A model generated the notes under the pieces. It did not search any database and was not told where the DNA came from. It saw only the letters and a program-made list of their open reading frames with translations. The translations under genes and the position numbers were made by a program. Positions 1 to 9,100 of a DNA stretch of 21,397 nt are shown here, one piece after another (within the stretch, counting starts at the first letter, position 1; the number at the start of each line of letters is the position of its first letter). Origin of the DNA: a virus. Location of the stretch: positions 1 through 21,397 of IMG/VR virus record IMGVR_UViG_3300033994_001782; one strand, 5' to 3'.

Positions 1-145
1 GTGTAGGGCTATAAGCAAGAGGAACTTTCATCACACTAACTGTATTGTCAGAGTCATTCGTGTGTTTGATATTGATATTATTGAACAAAGTTCCAAAAGA
101 AACAATTGTCCTCCTCAATATCTCGTGATAAAAATACTCAAACAT
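1..145 (-). CDS. 15: gp15-like tail completion / sheath-terminator protein, 3' partial
   Basis: Only the first 48 codons are visible; the gene continues past the left edge. The reading starts at an ATG (145-143) and opens MFEYFYHEILRRTIVSFGT. The pattern MF-x-YFY...RR......LF-x-NI-x-IK, followed by KVPLAY, closely matches the start of T4 gp15 as I recall it. T4 gp15 forms a ring on top of the tail tube and sheath and joins the finished tail to the neck of the filled head. It directly follows gp14, as in T4. There is no clear Shine-Dalgarno sequence, but a late-promoter-like octamer lies 22 bases upstream. Identity is confident from the N-terminal match plus synteny; nothing can be said of the rest. 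Confidence 0.88.
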   Translation of the reverse strand, partial: MFEYFYHEILRRTIVSFGTLFNNINIKHTNDSDNTVSVMKVPLAYSPT

Positions 146-167
146 TTGTCAGGAAAATATGATATAC

Positions 168-175
168 TATTTATG
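168..175 (-). promoter_or_regulatory. Candidate T4-type late promoter upstream of gp15
   Basis: On the minus strand the octamer is CATAAATA, one base from the T4 late promoter TATAAATA. Its TAA is the stop codon of gp14. It ends 22 bases before the gp15 ATG. The same octamer occurs at two other gene boundaries here (2419-2426 and 12602-12609) and I saw it nowhere inside the genes. Assignment is by motif and position only. Confidence 0.5.
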
Positions 176-1556
176 GTGTTCCGAATGGATTAGTTTCTGA
201 GAAATCAAGAATCTCATCAGATGCAATTTCAATATTGTCATTGTCCGCATATGGATCTACAATATTGTCTCTATTAATCAATCTTACTTCATAAGAAGCG
301 CCTGACAAGGAACCGACAAGTACATCTCCATTAACAAAAGATCCAGTAATATTTGATACTTCTAATGTATTAGTAGTGGAATCCCATTTTCTTACAAGAC
401 CTTTTGTGCCACTAATACTACCAGTCACAGTTTCATTATATTGATAATCTCCCGATCCTGAAGAATATGGTGAAGAAATTGTAACAGTTGGAGTTTGTGT
501 ATATCCAAGTCCAGCATTAGTGATGTAGATTGCTGTTACTATTCCTGTAGGACTAATGTAAGCTTTACCAGTCGCAGTAACACCAGTTCCAGGACCACTG
601 AATGTAACTGTAGGTGGATTGGAATAACCACCTCCACCATTGGTAATGGTGATTGGACCAATTACACCATCACCGATTATTGTTGTTGCAGCAAATCCAG
701 CACCACCTCCACCAACAACAACTACAGAAGGTGGAACTGTATATCCACATCCAGGATTAATCAGTTCAATACCTTGAACTTTAAAATTTTCCGCAAGACC
801 GTTACAATCTATTAGATCTCCAATCAAAGTAGCAATTCCAACAGCCGTAGTTCCACCAACAGGTGCTGAAGAAAATGCCACTCTTGGTCTGGAAGTGTAT
901 CCATTACCTCTGTTGGAAATTTTTACAAATCTCACTCCACCTGTCGTGCAAATTCCACTGACAGTTGCAGAAGCTGTTACACCAGCACCTACTACAGTAA
1001 GAGTTTGGATATATCCTTCTCTTGAAACATTATCATCAATTTCATCTACTCCAGTATCAAGAACTTCATCTTCATATCTAAAGAGTTCACATCTCAGTTC
1101 ATAAACATAAGTTTTTTGGAGTTGATAAAAAGGTTTCTCATGTTCTACAAATTTAATTTCAAACAATCTATCTCCAAGAGGAAACCAAATTAAGTCTCCT
1201 TCTTTTGGTCTTGTAGATAGTTTTACATCTGGAAGATTTTTTATTAATGGAGAGATATAAGTTTCAAATCTTTCCTTTGATATAATTAAATTTAAATCAT
1301 TGAGTGGTTGAACGCCAAACTTTGATAGAATAGTTCCTTGACCCTCATATCCATCATAAGTATCCACATAAGCTTCTATTGGATATGCATTATCAAACTT
1401 TGATTCGATTACTTCTTTTATTACTGTCCTTTCAGTGACATATTTACGAGGCAAATAATAAACTTCTACTCCATACATACGGAGTTGTTCATTTACTAAA
1501 TTCTGAATCAATGATTGCTCTGATTTTGATCCCTGAAGAAAAAATGGATTTAACAT
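171..1556 (-). CDS. 14: gp14-like neck protein, enlarged by inserted repeat modules (461 aa)
   Basis: gp14 is part of the T4 neck, which with gp13 seals the DNA-filled head and gives the tail its docking site. Residues about 1-170 match the family: YGVEVYYLPRKYV, then DGYEGQGTILSKFGV, then RPKEGDLIWFPLGDRLFEI and PFYQL, each recognisable in T4 gp14. The short acidic end (SDEILDFSETNPFG) also resembles the T4 end. Between these lie about 235 extra residues: four Gly-rich GY...P units (about 192-369) and two 'G...G..SG' units (about 372-428). T4 gp14 is about 256 aa, so the extra length is the insert. I chose the ATG at 1556 (MLNPFFLQGS), one base after the gp13 stop (TGATATG). A TTG at 1565 would add three residues and overlap gp13, and is less likely. 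No Shine-Dalgarno is visible; translation is probably coupled to gp13. Confidence 0.9.
   Translation of the reverse strand: MLNPFFLQGSKSEQSLIQNLVNEQLRMYGVEVYYLPRKYVTERTVIKEVIESKFDNAYPIEAYVDTYDGYEGQGTILSKFGVQPLNDLNLIISKERFETYISPLIKNLPDVKLSTRPKEGDLIWFPLGDRLFEIKFVEHEKPFYQLQKTYVYELRCELFRYEDEVLDTGVDEIDDNVSREGYIQTLTVVGAGVTASATVSGICTTGGVRFVKISNRGNGYTSRPRVAFSSAPVGGTTAVGIATLIGDLIDCNGLAENFKVQGIELINPGCGYTVPPSVVVVGGGGAGFAATTIIGDGVIGPITITNGGGGYSNPPTVTFSGPGTGVTATGKAYISPTGIVTAIYITNAGLGYTQTPTVTISSPYSSGSGDYQYNETVTGSISGTKGLVRKWDSTTNTLEVSNITGSFVNGDVLVGSLSGASYEVRLINRDNIVDPYADNDNIEIASDEILDFSETNPFGTP
276..443 (-). repeat. Two 'G...G..SGA..V' modules inside gp14
   Basis: Two units in tandem: YNETVTGSISGTKGLV, a W-D-S-x-T-N-T-L-E-V link, then FVNGDVLVGSLSGASYEV. 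The pattern is roughly [Y/F]..GE.V.G..SGA.A.V followed by D..T..L.V. The same pattern occurs in the DUF4815 protein (8273-8445, 9455-9575), in gp8 (11370-11480) and in the giant protein (17457-17618). It looks like a short beta-hairpin or SH3-like unit; this is inference. Confidence 0.6.
450..983 (-). repeat. Four Gly-rich 'GxGY...P.V' units inside gp14
   Basis: The units are centred on NGYTSRPRVAF, CGYTVPPSVVV, GGYSNPPTVTF and LGYTQTPTVTI. The tyrosines are spaced about 52, 39 and 41 residues apart. Between them lie 'G..A.A.....G.V..I.ITN.G' links, so each unit is about 40 residues of alternating strand and glycine turn. This is not collagen: there is no Gly-X-Y triplet run. Similar units occur in gp8, the DUF4815 protein and the giant protein. 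Confidence 0.75.
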
Positions 1557-1557
1557 A

Positions 1558-2397
1558 TCATCCAATCATGTCTAGAGGTGGAAGTTCATAAGTGTTGGAC
1601 ATTTTTTCCATAATCATATCAAGTTCTTTTTGTCCATCATCATAGATTTGTCTACCATTCAATTCAACACCACCAGGAAGTTTTACTCCTTGGAACTTCA
1701 TTAAGTTTTGTCCCCACTGCTTTTTGATCAGAGCAGTCAAATACATCTTTAAGAATGAATCGTTCCAAACCCTAGAATAATCACTTGGATCTAGGGTCCT
1801 ATAACAATCAATGATCAGGTATGTTCCCTCTTTAATAGAACCCCAATCAATGTCCAAATATAACCTATCTTGTCTCTTATTGAATCTAATTTGCTTCTGA
1901 GTTGTAAGTAAAAACTCAATATCTTGAAGATATGTCTTTACCATTGCATAAGTGAGAAGTTCAGTTGATCCCCAGTAGTAAATATCGTTGAGGAAAAGCT
2001 GATACTTCACACTAAACATATTATTAGTAAGGGTGTTTGTTCCGTCAAAGTGGAATATCTTATTAACACCAATAACTGAAGGTGGAATTTGAAGATAGTT
2101 GCCACCTTCATAAAAATTAAACTGAGTTGTCAATCCAACATTATGATCTACAGTTATTGTGCTGATACCAACTCCAGAAGTAGGTTGGGATTTGCCTCGG
2201 TTAACATCATCATCAGTAATCTTATATTTTAAAAATGTAGGATAAACTCCATCAAAATGCCTTTCTTGGAAGAATTGGACTGCATCATCTACCAAGTCTT
2301 CAATTTGTTCATCGGCGACATTTATTTCCAAAACTGGAGCACCCAGTTTCCTCTTGCAGTAATCAATTAACTCTTGTCTAGATGATGGTTGTGCCAT
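1558..2397 (-). CDS. 13: gp13-like neck protein (279 aa)
   Basis: With gp14 this forms the neck between the portal and the tail, where it closes the packaged head. The start MAQPSSRQELIDYCKRKLGA, followed by the helical INVADEQIEDLVDDAVQFF, is typical of gp13 in marine T4-like phages. Later landmarks are QLFLNDIYYWGSTELLTYAM, RFNKRQDRLYLDIDW and a C-terminal amphipathic helix (QKELDMIMEKM). At 279 aa it is close to the T4 protein (about 309 aa) and, unlike gp14, shows no repeat insert apart from a short GVGISTITVDH loop. A GAGGGG Shine-Dalgarno-like run lies about 11 bases before the ATG, with a late-promoter-like octamer just upstream. The gene ends one base before the gp14 ATG, so the two are probably translated in fixed ratio. 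Identity is confident from sequence pattern and gene order. Confidence 0.9.
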   Translation of the reverse strand: MAQPSSRQELIDYCKRKLGAPVLEINVADEQIEDLVDDAVQFFQERHFDGVYPTFLKYKITDDDVNRGKSQPTSGVGISTITVDHNVGLTTQFNFYEGGNYLQIPPSVIGVNKIFHFDGTNTLTNNMFSVKYQLFLNDIYYWGSTELLTYAMVKTYLQDIEFLLTTQKQIRFNKRQDRLYLDIDWGSIKEGTYLIIDCYRTLDPSDYSRVWNDSFLKMYLTALIKKQWGQNLMKFQGVKLPGGVELNGRQIYDDGQKELDMIMEKMSNTYELPPLDMIG

Positions 2398-2418
2398 TTA
2401 TCCAATTACCCCTCAAGG

Positions 2419-2426
2419 TATTTATG
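2419..2426 (-). promoter_or_regulatory. Candidate T4-type late promoter upstream of gp13
   Basis: The minus-strand octamer is CATAAATA, with its TAA forming the stop codon of the 128-residue protein gene. It lies 21 bases before the gp13 ATG, with a GAGGGG ribosome-binding-like run in between. It would start a neck transcript covering gp13, gp14 and gp15. Called by similarity to TATAAATA and by recurrence at gene boundaries. Confidence 0.5.
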
Positions 2427-2808
2427 GTGCTGATGATATTCCAGGAATTACCAAAACATTTCCACTTGCAATTCTATAGACTGTAGATCCAGAGCTTACA
2501 AGAATATCGTAGACATACCTCCCCTCTGATAAAGATCTTGTCTGAGTGGATCCAAGAGAAATATCAAACTTTCCTCCAGTAGCACTAGTAAATCCTACTG
2601 TAAGAGTTGCTGCTGCATAAGAAGAGGAACCAATAGAAACACTCTTGGCTATCTGCGATGATCCAGTCCACCCATTAAAATTGAAAGCAGATCCTGATGT
2701 AGTCTTTACAGTGAAACTATCTTTAAAAGTTGCTCCAGTGTTGATTACTAGATTTACTCCGTAAGCAACACCAGAGGTTGGATCAAAAGTAATTGAATGA
2801 GTTGCCAT
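2422..2808 (-). CDS. Small all-beta virion protein of unknown role (128 aa)
   Basis: I recognise the type as a small putative structural protein of marine T4-like phages but cannot name a T4 counterpart. It opens MATHSITFDPTSGVAYG and continues with alternating beta strands rich in Ser, Thr and Gly. There is an 'F.F.GWTGSSQIAKS' stretch and an EGRYVYDILVSSG...Y strand pair near the end. The layout recalls the beta-sandwich N-domains of baseplate upper or fibre-anchoring proteins, but that is a weak resemblance. There is no signal peptide, membrane segment or cysteine. It lies just before gp13, where T4 carries wac (the neck whisker), so a neck-associated or decoration role is possible. Its ATG shares one base with the stop of the upstream 54-codon gene (TAATG), indicating translational coupling. 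Confidence 0.7.
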   Translation of the reverse strand: MATHSITFDPTSGVAYGVNLVINTGATFKDSFTVKTTSGSAFNFNGWTGSSQIAKSVSIGSSSYAAATLTVGFTSATGGKFDISLGSTQTRSLSEGRYVYDILVSSGSTVYRIASGNVLVIPGISSAP

Positions 2809-2972
2809 TAGAATTTAGATACAACTTCTTGCTGTTTGAGATATAACTTGATATAAGACTTTGCGTAGTTCTTAAGAACTTCAATATCATCTACACTATC
2901 TATATCTCTAGAAAGTTTCTCATATTCAAACATCTTATTGACATCCTCTAATTGTATTTGATCAGGATTCAT
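2808..2972 (-). CDS. Small helical conserved-type protein, unknown function (54 aa)
   Basis: Reading the minus strand from an ATG at 2972 gives 54 codons ending in TAA at 2808. The protein starts MNPDQIQLEDVNKMFEYEKL, continues through an acidic SRDIDSVDDIEVL stretch and ends YIKLYLKQQEVVSKF. It looks like two or three amphipathic helices without cysteines or membrane segments. The start overlaps the previous gene as ATGA and the end overlaps the next gene as TAATG, and a TTGAGGAA Shine-Dalgarno-like sequence precedes it. These junctions support it being real despite its size. I recall similar short proteins in marine T4-like phages but know no function. It could be an assembly chaperone or a minor virion protein; that is a guess. 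Confidence 0.75.
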   Translation of the reverse strand: MNPDQIQLEDVNKMFEYEKLSRDIDSVDDIEVLKNYAKSYIKLYLKQQEVVSKF

Positions 2973-3187
2973 TTTGATAAGTTCCTCAATAAGTCTTTGA
3001 TTTCGCTTAAATCATTCTTTATACTATCAAGTTCACTCTCCAAGTTTTGTATTCTTTTTGACTCTTCTACTTTTCTTTTATAAGAATCAACATACTTTTT
3101 ATAATTTTCATAATCAGTGTTTACAATCCCATTAGAGTAAGTATCTCTAACGAGATTGTTTTTATCTTTTACTTTTAAGTATTCCAT
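2969..3187 (-). CDS. Small coiled-coil protein, unknown function (72 aa)
   Basis: The protein starts MEYLKVKDKNNLVRDTYSNG and ends in a charged helix with heptad spacing of Leu and Ile (about residues 38-70, NLESELDSIKNDLSEIKDLL). A parallel coiled coil, and hence an oligomer, is likely. The ATG at 3187 lies one base after the stop of the DUF4815 gene (TAATATG). An ATG at 3214 would add nine residues but overlap that gene, so the shorter form is preferred. No strong Shine-Dalgarno is present, which fits reinitiation after the upstream stop. Position near the site of T4 wac and the coiled coil make a fibre- or neck-associated role conceivable, but there is no direct sequence match to fibritin. 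Function unknown. Confidence 0.75.
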   Translation of the reverse strand: MEYLKVKDKNNLVRDTYSNGIVNTDYENYKKYVDSYKRKVEESKRIQNLESELDSIKNDLSEIKDLLRNLSK

Positions 3188-3188
3188 A

Positions 3189-6100
3189 TTATGGTGTTGG
3201 TTTAATAGTTGCAATAGCTCTCAATTGTTTTACCATTGGAGGTGTTGCTTGGTTTTCCGATGCCATTACAATTTTGATAGAGAATGCATCAAACTCTGGA
3301 AGATCATCTACAGTGTATTCATAATCTTTAAATGATCTATCTGAAGTTTGATCTACTTTTCTATCAGAGGAACCATCATTAAGAGATTCGTCAATAATTC
3401 TTCTAATTCCCTGACCATCAACTCTATAATTTGAATATCCTGGGAACAATTCATAGTTTTGTGAAACTTCAGGAGCATCAGTTCTAAAAAGTCTGTAAAG
3501 AACTCTAATATCATTTTGTGTGTTTCTGCTAGCACTTAATAGAACCTTCAATGAATTTGCTGGAATTTTCAATCTTACTGGTTTTGAAATGTAGATCGTT
3601 GAGTGATCATCATCAAAAAGACTTCTAGTATTATCAGTAGTTGCATAATTTGCATTTTCGCCAATTCCATTTGGATTATTGACTAAGTTACTCGTCAAAA
3701 TAGTAGATGTCTTAATAGTATCAATAACTGGCGACACCAATGAATTCGTTGTTTCAAACACAAATTCCATAGTAAGAGACTTGGAACCTGGAGAATTTTG
3801 AATATTCCTCTCCTCATTTACTCTAGAACAAACAAGTCTTGGAGTAGGGAGATAGTTTATCTCACCAATTTCAATTGGTTGGAATCCAGAATCTGCGAAA
3901 GAATCTTCATTTCCACCAACACTAGTTCCAGTAAATGTTCTCAATCTACCATTCAAAGTAGTTCCTCCAGGAACAATATTGGCAAAAGTTGGGGTTATTG
4001 CTTCAAACTGTATATTACTGGTAATGTTAGTTCCGGATCTTCCTTTTTGGACAGTCTCTAAGAAATAAAGATCATTAGTTCTATCAACTCCAATACTAGT
4101 ACCCTCAAAATCAGTTGCACCCATTTCAATCTTAATGTGATAGCTGTTCAATTCTGTTGGATGAACTGTTTGATCAACTAAAGAAAGATTATGAACCTTG
4201 TTAATTCTTCTTAAGGAAATACCATTAAACTCATATTTTTCTACTGGTGATCCAGCTGGGTAAGTAAACTGAGAAACTTGAGTTCCATCAACTCCTCTTT
4301 GTGAGATTGTAAGAGTATTCGCAGCTACACTAGTATATTCAAAAACTTCATATCCAATCAAAGCATATCCAGGATTTAATGCACTTACTGGCAATCCTTC
4401 AAAAATCTCAAATCCAGTAGAATCATCAAGAGTTACTGACAATCCTCCTTGTTCTAATTCTGTAATTGTATCTGCAAAATCCCCATCAAAAGTAGGTCTC
4501 ATCTTAGATATTTGAACATAATTCTCTGGAGAATGCATTCCATGATTTGGTTGGTAAATCTTCATATGAAGACCAGTATTGTACTGATCAACATTGATAC
4601 TTGAAATTGTGACTGATGGTCCAACAACAGTTGTAATTCCTGAAGAATTAATATAAGAGATTGTTGTTAAACCGACAGAGAAAGTTCCCTGAACATTATC
4701 AATAACAAAAGTATTATTGGATGCAATGGATGTTACTTGGAACTGAGCTCCAAATCCACTATTAAGACTTGAACTCTCTGGAATTGAAAGTATATCACCT
4801 AAAACATAGTTATTTCCTCCATTTGTAATGGTAATCGTAGAGACTTGTTGATTTCCATCAATAATTAGAGTAGCTTCAGCGCCAAAACCAACACCAGTCT
4901 GAGTTTGTAATGCAACACCAGTATATGTTCCTGTACTATAACCAGTACCAACATTAGTGACGGAGGCTCCAGTTCCTATAGTAATACTTCCACCAATAGC
5001 AACTAATGTTCCTGTTGCAGATCCTTGAACCAAAGATGCTCCAGGAACTACATTAGTAGAATCAAAACCAGTAGATCCGAGACCTACAACAATTTTTCTA
5101 GAAAGAGGTAATAGTTGATTAGCTCCTGTAACAGCTACCTTTTTATTTGATAATGCAAGATCTGGATTAAAGAATCTTACAAGACCCTGATCTACAAAAT
5201 CTGCTCTATAAAGTTTGTATCTAAGATCTTCTAACTGAGCTGGAGACCAAGTTGATCCATTTTGAGATTTGAACAAACTTCCCAAAGTATACTGTTGAGA
5301 AACTTTAATTCCTGTGTAAATATCATTTTGTCCAAGTTCTGATATGAACACTCTATAATTTGGGCTTCCCGAGAGAAGAACCATAGCATACTCTGAGCTT
5401 TGTTGAGATCCAATAGGAGATTGTCTTGTCTGAATTTCTCTAGGTCCATTTAAGTAAACGGGAGATGGGAATCTAATCCTGGTTGGAATTGTTCCATCTG
5501 TAGATACATTTACTTGATCTGGTTCTAAAGTAACTTCGGAGAAGGGAACTGTCAAAGTGCTGGGAACGCCAGCAATCATTGGTCTGATTTGGAAAGTAAC
5601 TGGAATAGAATCATCTTTTGTTTCGAAGAAAATATCACAAGATGTTATGAAAATACCAGAATCTTCCCGAACATAGAATGATTGTGCAAGGGGATCCCAC
5701 AGTTCCCATTGACCACCACTACCAGGAACAAAATTAACATCAGAAGTTAATGTTGTTTTATTTGTGATGGTGGTTACATTTCTTACTCTTTCGGGAATAA
5801 TTGTAATATCTCTAGTTGTTGTAATTGTCAATTCTTCAACATTTATGATTCCTGATGATGAATATTCTGCTTGTGCTGAACTTTCATTGATTCTGGAGTT
5901 GGCAATAAATTCGTCAAATATTTGATCAAGATTGTTTAGATCTGGTGTATCAATAACAGTAAATGTATTTTGACCATTAGTCCATTTTGGATTTCCAATA
6001 ACTTTTGGATTTGGAATGAACAAGGATCCTAAAAGTCTTCCTGCACTATCTGAAACCAATCTTACTCTTGTAACTCTAGCGACCGCTCCTGAAGATGATC

Positions 6101-9100
6101 CAATAAGAGTCATCTCTGGTCTTACCAATCCAAAATATTCAGTTTCTGATGGCAACTGTAAAGCTCTAGTATCTACATTTAAGAAGGTAGATGACTCACT
6201 ATAATCATCTGGGATTGACTGCTGAGTATATGGATTTAATGTAAAAATATCTGGTTTAGAAACAAGAATTGGATCCTGAGGAAGAACTTCGCCTGTAGTA
6301 AAGTCTACAACAGGAACTGGATTTGTTATTGATGGTGGATTTGATCCATCAAATGGACCAGTTTTGTGATTGGGTTTACAAACTCTAAAAGATACTTTGG
6401 TTTCAGTATCAAAAGGACCACTAGTTACTGTTTCTCCTATTTCAAATTTGCCAGAAATCATTTCAATTTCAACTAGTTTTGGAACTACATAGTTGCTTAC
6501 ATCTATACCCTCAAAGAAAGGATAAAATCTTGTAACAGGTCTCAATCCTCTTACATCAAATTCAATATTTCTACTTCTAACAAATCTTACAGGCTCTGTA
6601 TAATTTGAAATTGAATTTGAAATTGTCTCTTCTGTTAATATTTCTGGTGGTATAATAACAGTTGATTGTGTAGTTTCTGTAGTTTCCTCAATATTATCTT
6701 CTACCGTAACAGTCCCCCTTGGATTAGAAAGATCAATATCGACTACCACAAATCCAGCAAAAGCGGGAACATTGTCTAATCTATTAAAGAAAGATCTTGC
6801 AGCATCTGGTGGAAGTATTCTACTTATAATATTTCTATCGTCTTGTGATACTTGACCATAATTAACTTCCAAACGTAATCTGTCTGTACCATCGTAAAAA
6901 CCAATTTCACCTTGCCTATTGCTGCCACCAGCAGCTCTACGTTGTAACCTATTATTATCCAAATTGACAGGAACCCCACCAATTGTTTTTACATCAGAAA
7001 GAATATTTCTTACAGTTTCAATCCAAATGTTTGGATCAACTCCAAACTGAGCATTTGCCTCATCTTGACTAACCCTTTCATCAACCACAACATTTTCAGT
7101 TACTGTTACATTTTCGTCTGGAAGAATTTGAGTAAATTCATTTACAACCATATTATTAACAGTTCTAAATTCTTCTTCAATCCAAGAATCAATTGGTGGA
7201 TTTAGTTGAATGATTCCTTCCCAATATCTAACCAAAAATGGAGTTACACTTTCTGTTTTTGTTGCATATGGTTGTTCATAATATAAGACTTCATTGTAAT
7301 CAAGGGTAATCAAATCTCCAGTTTTTCTAATTCCTGGAGATCCAAGATCGGTAACGTAACTCTGATCAACATTTGGTTTAAATGTCTGACCTACTCCCAA
7401 AATAGCTTCGGAACCAAGTTGTAAATCAATTAGTGTGGTGTAATTTCTTGGTCTAAGAGCCCCTTTACTTGTATCTATTGCAGATCTAAATGAACGATTT
7501 GTGACATCTTGATATTCTTGGCTCATAAAGTTATCAACAAAGAATCCACACTTGAACCTATCTAAACCAGTTTCAGCATCTTTGATGACTAAGTTTTCAG
7601 TCTTAGTCTCCAACATTGTAAGAGTAGTATACTTTTCAAGCCTTTGAATTCTATCTTCAAGTTTAGAGATATCTGACATTCGATATCTCTTATGAATACT
7701 CATATCCACTGCAACATTTTTTACGTTATATGTGTAAGGTGGAACATATATAGTTGCAATGTCCAAAGTATTTGATTTATTCTTTGGAATAATCGGAATA
7801 TTATCTGGTTCACCTTGAATAATCTCAAACAATCCATCAGTTCTTAGGATAACTTTATCAATTCTTCCAACATAATAAGTGTAATTTAATGTAATATTTT
7901 CTCCTGGAGCAAGAATATATTCTGAGTATTGGCCATCAACATCAAAGTTTCTTGAGTCAAACTCAAATGGAGATCTAGTTGATGAATTAAAAGAACCAAC
8001 TCTAGGCCTTATATCAACAAAATCAGTTAATCTTACATTCCCATAATAAGAAACATCATACTTAAAGTTTTCTTGGCTATAACTATTAACTGTTATAAAT
8101 TCTCCAGTGTCCGAAGGATCGATTGTATAGTTTTGGAATATAACTCTTAGTTTTCCTTTTGGTTCGGCAACGTTTCTTTTTCTTACAATTCTTGAATAAT
8201 CATAATATGTTGATCTTTGTCCATCATCAAGAGAATAATTATTGGAAATATTTTTGCTTCCTCTTAACTTAGAATTAACAACAGCTTGAGTGGATGATTC
8301 TTTACCAATAATAGCCTCACCAATACTAAAATTAAAAGTGTTTAGATTTACATATTCCAACTTATTGGAATCTACCTTATTAATTACAATAGCTACGGCA
8401 CCAGATGACTGTCCTTTTATTTGCTCTCCAACAATAAAATCAGCATTGCTGTTTGATGGTCCACTAAAACCACTTAGAGTTAAGTTTGGAAGAACAGGAT
8501 CCGAAATATCCTCAGATTCAAAAATAGCTAAAAATCTAACAGCGTCCGGAACACCAAGACTTATTTGTTTGTCCTGAACCCTTGTTCCATAGATTGGACT
8601 ATAAGTAAGTCCATCATTAAGAGTTGTGGATCCAATTCCGGAAGAAGTCAGTTTTGAATTAGAAATTATGACTGAGGAAGTTTTATTGAATTTCTTTGAC
8701 TTTGAACTTGCTCCTGTATTTTTTACTGTAGCAATAATTTCATAATTTCCCGAAGACTTGGAAAGATTTGAAAGTGTTACTGTTTTTCCTGTAGTTTCCA
8801 ATAAAAATTGATCACGTCTTAAAGGTTCATAATTTCCATCTGGATATGAGAGAACATATCTATCTTCATCAAATGATTCAAAGAAAATGTCAGTGTCTTC
8901 TGATGGAATTGTTACTGAAATTGTATTACTTGAGAAAGATCCCGTGAAAGTTCTTCTTTGAATTACTTCATTTTCAGCAAAATCTAAGGTGGCGATATTT
9001 TTATCACCAAGTCTTGTCATTAAAGACTTAGTTCCTGAAATATTAGATTCAATTTTTACAATATTTGTTACATTTTGATTGATGTTTGATAAAGCCCCAT

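Noticed and set aside
495-815. Plus-strand open frame opposite gp14, and similar plus-strand frames elsewhere
   Set aside because: Low-complexity Ser/Thr/Asn-rich shadows of the Gly-rich repeat coding on the minus strand, without ribosome-binding sites or recognisable products.
450-983. Collagen-like repeat in gp14
   Set aside because: Glycines do not recur every third residue; spacing is strand-turn-strand with period near 40.
1557-1565. TTG start three residues upstream for gp14
   Set aside because: It would overlap gp13, while the ATG at 1556 gives MLNPFFLQGS, the start I expect for marine gp14, one base after the gp13 stop.
2969-3187. Calling the 72-residue coiled-coil protein fibritin (wac)
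   Set aside because: Only position and coiled coil agree; it is far shorter than T4 fibritin and has no foldon-like end.
3188-3214. Upstream ATG adding nine residues (MQLLNQHHN) to the 72-residue protein
   Set aside because: It lies inside the DUF4815 gene; the ATG at 3187 sits directly after that gene's stop in the same layout as gp13-gp14.
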